A stretch of 15,341 bases of DNA. It comes from Lentisphaerota bacterium (GTDB lineage: Bacteria > Verrucomicrobiota > Kiritimatiellia > RFP12 > UBA1067). The DNA is taken from positions 1-15,341 of the forward strand of contig JALHET010000034.1 of NCBI GenBank assembly GCA_022839525.1, read 5' to 3'. Made by a program: the position numbers and the translations under genes. Position 1 is the stretch's first letter; the number at the start of each line of letters is the position of its first letter. Under the pieces are notes generated by a model. The model was not told where the DNA came from and searched no databases. It saw only the letters and a program-made list of their open reading frames with translations. Positions 1 through 8,132 of the stretch are shown piece after piece.

Positions 1-2
1 AG

Positions 3-1928
3 GATGGCAGAACGTCCGTGGACGTTTCCTACGCATCGACGGACGGCAACGTATTCCTCGTCACGCCCAAACCGCTCGGCGCACTGCGCGTGACTGTGCA
101 GCGTTCACCGGAAGGCCTCTACGTGGCTGTGCGCGCGCCGGAGAAGGATGTGATGCGCCCGATCTCCGTAAGCACGCGCGCGAGCCGTCCGCGCTACGGC
201 GTGGTGGCGGACGGCCAGTGGGAGCACGTCTTCCCGGCGGACGTCAACGAAACGGACGTGTGCGTGGCGGACCTCGCGACAGGCGAACTTTTCCGTCCGG
301 AGCCAGAGAAGGGTTTCCGCGGCCGCGTGCTGGATCTTCTCGAGCGCGTGGACGAACTTTCGGCGGCAACAGACGGACCCGACGACAAGACCTTCCAGTT
401 GAACGCCTGGCGCGGGGAGCGCGTCCACGCGCAGGGCGTGGTGTGGTCCAAGGAAAACCAGGACGTGCTCGTGCTCACGTCCGGGGATTTCACGGGCGCT
501 TCCGGCGCGAAGATCCCTGCGTCGGCGGTGACAGGCCGTTTCCTGCGCACGGTGGAGACGCGCGTCCGGAGCGAGAAGCGTTCGCTCTGGCGCATCGGCG
601 ACTGTCTCGACCCGAAGGCGTCCGCCTGGCCGAAAGAAGGGTACCGGGTGTTCTGGTTCACGGTGGACGTGCCGGCGGACGCGGTACCGGGCGGGTATTC
701 GGGCACATTCACCGTAAAGGGCAAGAGCGGCCCGCTCGACTTTTCCGTGCAACTTCACGTTTCCCAAAAAACGCTGCCCGCGCCGAAAGACCGCAAATTC
801 TTTCTCGACATGTGGCAACATCCCTGGAGCGTGGCGGAATACGCGGGCGTAAAGCCGTTTTCTCCCGAACACTACAAGCTGCTGGAGCCGCTCTACCGCG
901 AACTCGCGGCGGCGGGCCAGCGCGTGATCGGCACGACGATCCTCGATTTGCCCTGGGGCGAGGGTTACGGCGAAGGGCGCGGCGAAATCCACGACATGGT
1001 GAAGACCTTCCGCCGTGCGGACGGCGGATTCCGCTACGACTTCACCACGTTCGATGAGTTCGTGGCGTTCGCGAAACGATGCGGGGTGGGTCCGCAGATT
1101 CACTGCTACACGATTGTTAAGTTCAATAACAAACGACGGTTCTATTTCACGGACGAGAAAACGGGCAAAGTCGATTCCCTCGAACTCATGGAAGGCACGC
1201 CCGAATACGAGGCATTCCTCACACCGCTTCTCACGGCCTTGCGCGATCATCTGAAAGAGAAAGGTTGGCTGCAGGACGCATATATCGCGATCGACGAGGC
1301 GCGTCCCGAAAGACTTATCGCCCCGCGCAAGTTCCTGAAGCGCGTCGCTCCGGAGCTCAAGTTCGCGCTCGCCTCCAATATCGACCCGCTTCTCTACAAA
1401 GAGCTCGACGCCGACACGGACGTCTTCTCGCAGATACTCTGGACGGGGCACGGCATCACCACCCTCTTCACGCCCGCGTTCGATGCGTTCATGGCGGCGC
1501 GGCGGAAGGCGGGAAAGATCACCACGTTCTACGTGTGCACGCAACCTCAGAAGCCGAATACGTGGTTCGAGAGCCCGCTCGCCGAAACGGCGTGGATCGG
1601 TCTCTACGCCGCCTCGAAAGGCTGGGACGGCTTTCTCCGTTGGGCCACATTCTACTGGCCGAAAGACCCGTTCGGCGCGCCGTGCCAAAAAGGATATCCC
1701 GCAGGCGAGGACTTCCTCCTCTATCCGGGAAGTCTCGCTTCTACGCGCTGGGAGATTCTGCGTGACGCGATCGAGAACTGGGAGAAAATCCGCGTGTTGC
1801 GCGAATCGGGTCAGGCGTCGCCGCAACTCGAGAAGGCGTTGAAGGCGCTTGATTACTTTGCGGTGAACAAAGACCCGCCCGCGAGCACGCACACCAAAGT
1901 GAAGGCCGTACTTGACCCGCTCAGGTGA
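3..1928 (+). CDS. GH123-like (DUF4091) glycoside hydrolase, 5'-truncated by the window edge
   Basis: The frame is open to the left edge, so the N-terminus is missing; GTG at 18 is only the first in-window start codon and has no convincing ribosome binding site. Residue numbers below count from that GTG. Residues 1 to about 255 are beta-rich and look like the N-terminal beta-sandwich of the family. From about 256 (FFLDMWQHPWSVAEYAG) to about 600 the sequence fits a TIM barrel. An adjacent Asp-Glu pair (D426-E427, bases 1293-1298, in YIAIDEARPERL) sits where GH123 enzymes carry the catalytic pair used with substrate assistance by the 2-acetamido group. The C-terminal LLYPGSLASTRWEILRDA stretch (from residue 568) is the usual DUF4091 ending. 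Characterised GH123 enzymes are beta-N-acetylgalactosaminidases; the substrate here is inferred from family only. An extracytoplasmic location is likely but the signal region is out of view. The next gene is 112 bp downstream on the same strand and has its own promoter. Confidence 0.85.
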   Translation, partial: DGRTSVDVSYASTDGNVFLVTPKPLGALRVTVQRSPEGLYVAVRAPEKDVMRPISVSTRASRPRYGVVADGQWEHVFPADVNETDVCVADLATGELFRPEPEKGFRGRVLDLLERVDELSAATDGPDDKTFQLNAWRGERVHAQGVVWSKENQDVLVLTSGDFTGASGAKIPASAVTGRFLRTVETRVRSEKRSLWRIGDCLDPKASAWPKEGYRVFWFTVDVPADAVPGGYSGTFTVKGKSGPLDFSVQLHVSQKTLPAPKDRKFFLDMWQHPWSVAEYAGVKPFSPEHYKLLEPLYRELAAAGQRVIGTTILDLPWGEGYGEGRGEIHDMVKTFRRADGGFRYDFTTFDEFVAFAKRCGVGPQIHCYTIVKFNNKRRFYFTDEKTGKVDSLELMEGTPEYEAFLTPLLTALRDHLKEKGWLQDAYIAIDEARPERLIAPRKFLKRVAPELKFALASNIDPLLYKELDADTDVFSQILWTGHGITTLFTPAFDAFMAARRKAGKITTFYVCTQPQKPNTWFESPLAETAWIGLYAASKGWDGFLRWATFYWPKDPFGAPCQKGYPAGEDFLLYPGSLASTRWEILRDAIENWEKIRVLRESGQASPQLEKALKALDYFAVNKDPPASTHTKVKAVLDPLR

Positions 1929-2004
1929 CTTCTCCACCCGGTTTGAGAAACTCTTTTACCTTTTACAAATAAACCGCATCGAATCACCCTTTTTCGATGT
2001 TCTG

Positions 2005-2013
2005 TGGTATAAT
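2005..2013 (+). promoter_or_regulatory. Extended -10 promoter element (TGGTATAAT) of the DUF2341-LamG gene
   Basis: TATAAT at 2008-2013 is a perfect -10 box, with the TG of an extended -10 at 2005-2006. No good -35 box lies 16-18 bp upstream, which extended -10 promoters tolerate. Transcription would start near 2020, about 20 bases before the ATG at 2041. An in-frame ATG at 2020 lies almost exactly at the predicted start point. Confidence 0.6.
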
Positions 2014-2028
2014 GATGACATGATAAAA

Positions 2029-2034
2029 AAGGAG
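2029..2034 (+). promoter_or_regulatory. Ribosome binding site AAGGAG deciding the start at 2041
   Basis: AAGGAG is followed by a 6-base spacer and ATG at 2041. This selects 2041 over the in-frame upstream ATG at 2020, and it gives a compact, typical signal peptide. Confidence 0.75.
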
Positions 2035-2040
2035 ATCAAC

Positions 2041-5000
2041 ATGACGAAGCAGGGTGTGTGTGCGATCGTGGTCGCCGTCGCGATGTTAGGCGCGCACGCG
2101 GGCACGTGCACGTACTCTTTCGGTTGGTTTAAGAACAATGCCGTGAACGATTTTGCCGTGCCCGTGCATCTTGTGGAGGGTGAGAACGGCTTTTCCCACA
2201 CGGACGCCGCCGCAGACGGAAGCGATTTGCGCGTTTACGATACGGATGACGCGCTCCTGCCGCACGAAATCGAATCGTGGAACGCTACCGGCCGTTCGCT
2301 CGTGTGGGTGAAAGTGCCGGCCTTTTCCACGAACACGGTGCTCACCCTCAAATGGGGAAGCGACGCCGCGGGCGTCGATCCGAGCGCCGCGTCCGTGTGG
2401 GGCGACGAAACCACCGCCGTCTTCCACTTTGCCTCCACCGCAACGGTCAACTCCGTGAGCGGCGCCACCTTCAACTCGGACGGCGACGGCACGGCGGTGA
2501 GTGACGAGACAACGCCGCTCGGCAACGCGGCCGTGTTTTCCGGCGCCTCGTCTCGTCGCCGCAACCTTTCTACGCCTCCAGAGAAATTCGACGGCTTCAC
2601 CAACAATTTCACGATTTCGATGTGGCTCAAACCGGCGGACTACACCACCAAGATTTATCTTTTCCAGATGGGACGGGGGATTGCGCAAAAGGCGATTCTT
2701 TTAAATTTCACGGGGTCGGCGGGCGCGTGCCTGTACGGGTACAACGACATGTACACGGGGACGAGCCCCTACAACGCGAGCTACGGCGTCACGCTCGCGA
2801 AAGACAACGCCTGGCACCATTTCGCCGTGGTGAAAACTGAGGGGAAACTCTCGTGGTACGTGGACGGCCATCTCACGGAAAAGTCGATCGATTTCGATTT
2901 TAAGGACTGGCGCGACTACACGGACGGCCAGAAGGCCGTAATGGGCGAGGTGACGCTCGGCGGCAATTCCGGTACGAATGAGTGCTTTATCGGCATGATG
3001 GACGAACTGCGTTTTGAGACGGTGGCGCGCGACGCCGACTATCTGCGCGCGGCGGCGGAAACGCAATATTACGGCCTTGAGGTCGTCAATCCGATCGCGT
3101 ACGATTTCGCCGACCTCCCCGCAGACATGACACTCACGAACTTCACCGCCTTCGTAGCGTTGGACACGGACTACGCGGGCTATCTGAGCCTCAACCTGCC
3201 TTACGCGCTCAACACCGGCGGCGCGAGCGTGTTCTCCAAGGAAACCGGCGATCCGCTCCCCTACGAAGTGGAGTACCTGCTCGATACCGACTATGCCCAG
3301 GTGGCCGGTCTCTGGGTGACCTTCCCCGAGTTCACCCGCAACTCCGGTGTGCGGATCACCACCGGCGCGGCGTCGTACTACCGGCCGGACAATCCCTCGG
3401 GCGATCCGCTCATATCCACAGATCCCGTGTGGGATCCCTCCATTTACGCGGCGGTGTTCCACATGAATCCCACGGGCCGCCTTTTCGACGCCGTCTCCAA
3501 ACAGAAGCTCACCCCGCGTTATTCGCGTTGGAACGTCAATGGGACGACCATCGACAACTACGACAACCACTATCGAGGCGTGGCGCCGCCCGCGACCGGC
3601 CCCACGGGGCCCTACGCCGCGATGCGCTCCACCACGAACGCCGTGCAGCGCAATGCGTCCTTCGCCGTTTCGATTCCCCTCACGAACGTCTGGACCATTT
3701 CGTGGTGGTCGCGCGTGGATGCGGAGGAGTTCGCCCATCCCAAGCAAAACAACTACGTGTGGAGCGTATTCGGCAAGGCGATTCTTTCCGGTCAGGGATT
3801 CGCGGGCAACGGTTGCGGGCCGAATAAGTACGTGATGTACGGTAACGGTAACGGCAAAGCCGCATTGGACGTGCCGGACGCGGGGTGGCACCACTACGTC
3901 TACTCGTGTGACGGCACGACCACGCGCTCTTACCGTGACGGTGTGTGCCTGAACACGTCGACCGGGCACGCTTCCATCGGTTACGTGTCGGACACAAACG
4001 GTTACATGCAGCTCGCGAGTTCGGGCAACGCCGCGCGCGAGGCGCTTCAGGGCGCGATGGACGAATTCCGCATCGAGAACGTCTGCCGCGACACCGCGTG
4101 GATCGCCGCCTGTTACCGCACCCAGTTGGCCTACCGCGACGGCGTGGCCTGGCAGTTGCACCCGCATTTCTCGGGCGTTCCGGCAGTCGCGCCCGCCTGG
4201 GATTCAGCCGAGCTTTCCGCCGTCTTCTCCTGCCGCACGAACGCCACGGTAACGCTCTACTGGGGCGCGACGGACGGCGGCACGCACGAAACGCGCTGGC
4301 AGCAGGCGTCCACGCTAGGCGTGTGCGCGGACGGCACGGTCTCTGGCACGGTGACGGGACTCGCCCCCGACCAGCGTTTCTACGCGCGTTTCCGGGCCGT
4401 CAACGATTTCGGCGAGGTGTGGAGCGAACCCGTTCAGACGCGCATCCCGCGCAAGCGTGCGGGCCGCCACATGACGATTTCGGTGAATTATTCCGGAACC
4501 GAAACGCTCACGAACTTCCCGTTGTGCGTGCTCATTCCGGCTTCGCGCGGCCTCCCCGCAGACGCCTCACGCGTCCGGTTCATGCTGAAGGACGGTTCGC
4601 ACGATCCGCTCGCCTGGGAGGCGGCCACATGGAACCCCTCGGGTGAAAGCGTCGTGTGGGTGCGGGTGCCGGAACTTACGGCAGACACCCGAATCGAGGC
4701 GTTCTGGCACGACGACCTCGCTGAGAGCGGGAACTGGAACCCCGGCGACGTGTGGACCGCGGAATACGGCCGCGTATTCCATTTCGATGCGCTCTCCTCG
4801 TCCGTTCCATACCTCACCGATTCATCCGCAAACGCGGGTAACATGGCGGAATGCGTCGGGTTACCCGAAATGACGAACGGGGTGTCGGGCGCGGCCTGTT
4901 TCCGTGCGGAGGATGCCGCGTTTTCCCTGATTCAAGACGACAGCGTCGGCGCGCCCGGCAACGACTACCGCGACGGTTTTACGTTCTCCTTCTGGACGCG

Positions 5001-5544
5001 CCCGGTCGCCGGAACGTCCGGTAGCAACTCTCAGATCGTCGTCCGGGAAGATTTGCGCGATCCGCGCCCGGCCGGGTTCGGGCGGCAGTACTGGTTCAAG
5101 TACTTCCCGGAGGAGAAATATTACCACCTGGAAGTCTACCAACAGATCGAGCCGGTGGGGATGAGTTTGGGCACGACCGGTTCCTCGACGCTTTTGAAGG
5201 GGCTTTCAAAAATCCCCGCTCCGGAAGACGATGCGTGGCACCAGTACGTCTTTACGCACGACGGCCTATTCTTCAAGACCTATTGCGACGGTGCCTGCGT
5301 GACGAATGTGTTCTGGCCGTTCGTGCTGAACGAGGGCTCACTCTGCTCGTCGAATATCCGCACGTCGTTCTTCTCCAATTCGGGGTCGGATTGCTTCGCG
5401 GGCTCGATCGACGAATACCGCGCCGAACGCACGGGGCGCTCCCCCGAGTGGATTAAGGCCTGCTACGACAACCAGAAGGAAACCTCGACCTTCGTGACGG
5501 TAGGCCCCGTTTTGGGTGACGGCACTGTGTTCAGTGTCCGTTGA
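2041..5544 (+). CDS. Secreted protein with three DUF2341-LamG modules and an Fn3-like domain
   Basis: The 1167-residue protein starts at ATG 2041, chosen for the AAGGAG site and for the signal peptide that follows (hydrophobic AIVVAVAMLGAHA, likely cut after residue 20). Three modules follow, each a DUF2341-like beta domain and then a LamG/concanavalin-A-like sandwich. The DUF2341-like parts lie at about 21-110, 341-455 and 810-895, with hallmarks such as SLVWVKVP and SVVWVRVP. The LamG parts lie at about 123-340, 469-692 and 910-1144. Each LamG carries a WHHF, WHHY or WHQY strand and a closing DELRF, DEFRI or DEYRA motif, as in Laminin_G_3 domains. Residues about 707-804 resemble a fibronectin type III domain. 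No catalytic motif, C-terminal sorting signal or membrane anchor is visible. LamG domains usually bind glycans or proteins, so an adhesive or glycan-binding role outside the cell is inferred. It lies downstream of a GH123-like enzyme and converges with the minus-strand genes. Confidence 0.9.
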   Translation: MTKQGVCAIVVAVAMLGAHAGTCTYSFGWFKNNAVNDFAVPVHLVEGENGFSHTDAAADGSDLRVYDTDDALLPHEIESWNATGRSLVWVKVPAFSTNTVLTLKWGSDAAGVDPSAASVWGDETTAVFHFASTATVNSVSGATFNSDGDGTAVSDETTPLGNAAVFSGASSRRRNLSTPPEKFDGFTNNFTISMWLKPADYTTKIYLFQMGRGIAQKAILLNFTGSAGACLYGYNDMYTGTSPYNASYGVTLAKDNAWHHFAVVKTEGKLSWYVDGHLTEKSIDFDFKDWRDYTDGQKAVMGEVTLGGNSGTNECFIGMMDELRFETVARDADYLRAAAETQYYGLEVVNPIAYDFADLPADMTLTNFTAFVALDTDYAGYLSLNLPYALNTGGASVFSKETGDPLPYEVEYLLDTDYAQVAGLWVTFPEFTRNSGVRITTGAASYYRPDNPSGDPLISTDPVWDPSIYAAVFHMNPTGRLFDAVSKQKLTPRYSRWNVNGTTIDNYDNHYRGVAPPATGPTGPYAAMRSTTNAVQRNASFAVSIPLTNVWTISWWSRVDAEEFAHPKQNNYVWSVFGKAILSGQGFAGNGCGPNKYVMYGNGNGKAALDVPDAGWHHYVYSCDGTTTRSYRDGVCLNTSTGHASIGYVSDTNGYMQLASSGNAAREALQGAMDEFRIENVCRDTAWIAACYRTQLAYRDGVAWQLHPHFSGVPAVAPAWDSAELSAVFSCRTNATVTLYWGATDGGTHETRWQQASTLGVCADGTVSGTVTGLAPDQRFYARFRAVNDFGEVWSEPVQTRIPRKRAGRHMTISVNYSGTETLTNFPLCVLIPASRGLPADASRVRFMLKDGSHDPLAWEAATWNPSGESVVWVRVPELTADTRIEAFWHDDLAESGNWNPGDVWTAEYGRVFHFDALSSSVPYLTDSSANAGNMAECVGLPEMTNGVSGAACFRAEDAAFSLIQDDSVGAPGNDYRDGFTFSFWTRPVAGTSGSNSQIVVREDLRDPRPAGFGRQYWFKYFPEEKYYHLEVYQQIEPVGMSLGTTGSSTLLKGLSKIPAPEDDAWHQYVFTHDGLFFKTYCDGACVTNVFWPFVLNEGSLCSSNIRTSFFSNSGSDCFAGSIDEYRAERTGRSPEWIKACYDNQKETSTFVTVGPVLGDGTVFSVR

Positions 5545-5740
5545 TAAGGGGAGCCTTGTGTTTTGGCGGGAGCCGTGGTCTTTGCTGGTCCGGCGGGAAT
5601 TGTTGAACGAATAAGCAACTTAAGTTACAACCGTATCGCCCCGGTCAAACACCACTCCAAGCAACAAACTCAGTCGCCGCAAAAAGCAACGGAACATTCT
5701 TGTATGTCTCCGAATGCCGAACATGTGCCGGAAAATATCA

Positions 5741-5756
5741 CAGGTGCCGCACCCTG
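5741..5756 (-). terminator. Weak hairpin after the DUF6067-like gene, possible terminator
   Basis: CAGGTGCCGCACCCTG can fold with a GGTG/CACC core, a 3-base loop and outer CA/TG pairs across one bulged base. On the minus strand it is followed by TGATATTTTCC (5740-5730), a short T-rich run. It lies about 37 bases past the stop codon at 5793. The stem is short, so this is only a candidate. The rest of the 248-bp convergent gap (5545-5792) shows a 10-base palindrome AACTTAAGTT at 5617-5626 and no credible gene. Confidence 0.25.
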
Positions 5757-5792
5757 CACATTAACCGCCGCCCCGCATCATGTTTCTTGTCG

Positions 5793-8132
5793 TCACCACT
5801 TTACCTCAAACATCCTGAAATCACGCGGCAACAGGTCTGCCTTAAGGGTGTGCCCGCGCGTCTCCATCCGCTCGCCGGTGAGCACATCCGTGGCATGCAG
5901 GCCGCCGCCGGCCACGCCAAGCCGCGCGCGATCCAAGGCCGCTTCAGCCAGAACCGTTTCATCACCCCAGTTAAAGAGGATCAGCAACGCTCTCTGACTG
6001 CCGTAGTGCAGGATGAACTTCACGCTACCCGGCGAAACCGCCACCCCGGAACCGGGCTCCCAATAGTAGACGACCTTCATCTTGTCCAGCGGGAAAGAGA
6101 GCCGGGCACCGACAATCTGATCGACCAGTGCGGGATGGTAGACATGGCCCAGCCCGTCCAAATGCGAGTCGTGGATCATCAGCAGCCCCATCATGTCGCG
6201 TGTGGTGGCCAGGGTCGGCGACTTGACCGGGAGTCCGCGCGCGGCGGCCATGTTGATCTCCGGCAGGAAGTCCGCGACAAACCCGAACGGCTTGCCCATG
6301 TGCTGAACCTGCATCACCTCTTCGGTGAGGAAGGCGCTGTAGAACTCGTGGTTCAGAATGCTGCGCGTATGATTCGGGCTGGTGTATTTCTCCCCGTCGA
6401 AATAGATGGTGCAGAAGGACATCGCCGGGATCACCATCTGCTGGGAACAGTGCCACATGATCTGCGGCGCCCGTCCGTTGAGCTGGCAGAACACGATGTA
6501 GATGCGCTTGGCCATCTCGCGCATCGCGAACACGTTCCCCTGTCCCGCCCATTCGCCCTTATAGTCGATATAACCGCACCCGTGCTCGGGATTCACGCAT
6601 GCGTAGAGCTGCTGATCCAGATAGATCGCCGCTAAACCGGTCCGCTTGACCAGTTCGTGGAGTTTCCACACATAGTAATCCTGAAAGGAGGAATTGTAGC
6701 AAAAGCGCTCGGGGTAGGTGTCCGGCTTAAAGAGCACACCGTCCCAGTCCTCTCCAGGCCCGCTATGCCTGGGCCGCGCCAGCAGTTCCTCCAAGGGGCG
6801 ACCTCCGGGAAGGCGTTTCGCCTTTCGCTCCAGCGCCCGGTTCTTCCGTTCCAGCGCTTCAGCGGCCGATTCCGTGATCTTCCGCATCTGATCCCACTCT
6901 TCTTTCCAGATCAGCACCTCGCGCTGTATCATCCCCGGGTCGACCAGAGGGCCATACGAGTTTCTGGCGAAACGGTACATGCCGAAATATTCAACCGACG
7001 ACGTGGGCATGATTTCCTTACCCCGTGCCCGCTCCGCCTCGACGTCCGCCCGAGCCAACTCGGGGTAGGTGTCCTGGAAAGGATAATAGTAGCCGTCGCC
7101 CCATCTCCAGCGTTGCTGGATCGGGTAGTTGTTGGTCTTACTTCCCCAGCCGAAGCCGACGCGGGTACGGAAATCCTCAGGCCGGGGGCGCATGGGCGTC
7201 GCCTGGATACCGAACACCCACTCGTGCGGCTTGGCGAGGCTGAAAGGCTTGTCGGCAAACTTCACTTGGAGGGTGCGCCCGTTGTTTGCCTCGGGCGTGA
7301 TCACCTGAATGTCCGTCTCGTCACGGAGGGGCCACCCCGCCATGTCGTCGGCAAACCAGCAGAACCCGACCTCCCGGTCCCCGAGCCAGATGATCTCGCG
7401 GAACGCGTCGAGCTTTCTGCCCGCGGCCGGCACCGGGCCGGAATCGCACATCGGGGGATAAGCGGCGCCGCGGATCAACTCGCCGTCCACGTTCAGGTCG
7501 GCGCGGGATCCGGTCAGATGGAACAGCACGGACCGGCGCGCCTGCAGCGGAATGTCGAGCAGCACCCCCTCCGCCCCGCTGCCGTCCGATGCGGCTAGAC
7601 GCAGGGTCACCTTGCCCATGCCGTCAAACTCGTAGCCGACCGTCACCTCCAGAGTGTAAGCCCCCGAACGGGAAACAGCGCGCGCATTCACGAGTCCATC
7701 GTGTTTCCGCGCGATCGTCACTTCCGCGTCTGTAAATGCGATCCACCGCCCCCCGGCTTTCACCCGGACAGAGGGTTTGCCCGAGAGCAACTCCGCGCCG
7801 AGGCTGGTGATGGAGACCGGCAGCACAGAGTTTTCGTACCGGAACTCCTTTCCCCAGCAACGGACGGACTGTCCCGAGACCTGCATTGGCGTCCACGGCG
7901 GCGGAACGACCTCATCCCTGCCGATTGCGCAACCGAGCCATTCGGCGCTCCGCCTCACCGTTTCTTCGAGTTCCGCGCGTGTCCATTTGCGCGTGTACAC
8001 GGAACCCGCAGGCGCTTCCGCCGCACGGGAGGAGGCGCCCCCGCACGCAAGCAGTGCCGCTACAGCAAAAAGGCAAATCCGGACGAAGCGTTCCCGGTGC
8101 CGCATCCATCGAATCTCTTGCACACGTTTCAT
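5793..8132 (-). CDS. Exported glycosidase-like protein with DUF6067/GH123_N-type motifs
   Basis: The 779-residue protein starts at ATG 8132, which overlaps the TGA of the upstream gene as ATGA, with GGAGG about 10 bases upstream. The open frame runs 50 codons further up but that part is the shadow of the upstream gene. Residues 18-30 form a hydrophobic segment ending in LLAC, a possible lipobox with Cys30; ordinary signal peptidase cleavage near AEA (residue 40) is the alternative, and Met10 could also start. A beta-rich N-terminal half contains WLGDREVGFCWFADDMAGW (about 249-267) and GIQATPMRPRP, both typical as I recall of the DUF6067 domain linked to GH123 enzymes. The C-terminal half looks like a TIM barrel, with IYLD (D506) and ADFLPE (D621, E625) as possible active-site positions, followed by a beta domain ending DFRMFEVKW. 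No Asp-Glu pair like that of GH123 is seen in the barrel. Glycan hydrolysis is inferred; the substrate is unknown. Translational coupling suggests it works with the beta-helix/CBM9 protein. Confidence 0.85.
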   Translation of the reverse strand: MKRVQEIRWMRHRERFVRICLFAVAALLACGGASSRAAEAPAGSVYTRKWTRAELEETVRRSAEWLGCAIGRDEVVPPPWTPMQVSGQSVRCWGKEFRYENSVLPVSITSLGAELLSGKPSVRVKAGGRWIAFTDAEVTIARKHDGLVNARAVSRSGAYTLEVTVGYEFDGMGKVTLRLAASDGSGAEGVLLDIPLQARRSVLFHLTGSRADLNVDGELIRGAAYPPMCDSGPVPAAGRKLDAFREIIWLGDREVGFCWFADDMAGWPLRDETDIQVITPEANNGRTLQVKFADKPFSLAKPHEWVFGIQATPMRPRPEDFRTRVGFGWGSKTNNYPIQQRWRWGDGYYYPFQDTYPELARADVEAERARGKEIMPTSSVEYFGMYRFARNSYGPLVDPGMIQREVLIWKEEWDQMRKITESAAEALERKNRALERKAKRLPGGRPLEELLARPRHSGPGEDWDGVLFKPDTYPERFCYNSSFQDYYVWKLHELVKRTGLAAIYLDQQLYACVNPEHGCGYIDYKGEWAGQGNVFAMREMAKRIYIVFCQLNGRAPQIMWHCSQQMVIPAMSFCTIYFDGEKYTSPNHTRSILNHEFYSAFLTEEVMQVQHMGKPFGFVADFLPEINMAAARGLPVKSPTLATTRDMMGLLMIHDSHLDGLGHVYHPALVDQIVGARLSFPLDKMKVVYYWEPGSGVAVSPGSVKFILHYGSQRALLILFNWGDETVLAEAALDRARLGVAGGGLHATDVLTGERMETRGHTLKADLLPRDFRMFEVKW

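Noticed and set aside
105..1937. 610-codon open frame on the minus strand opposite the GH123-like gene
   Set aside because: It is antisense to a gene with clear family motifs, and its product is rich in Arg, His and Val without any recognisable domain, as expected from a GC-rich complement.
2701..4167. 488-codon minus-strand frame opposite the DUF2341-LamG gene
   Set aside because: Antisense to a well-supported gene, Arg/Val/His-rich, no recognisable motif or ribosome binding site.
5700..6635. Plus-strand frame crossing from the convergent gap into the DUF6067-like gene
   Set aside because: Most of it is antisense to the DUF6067-like gene, and the product has no family features.
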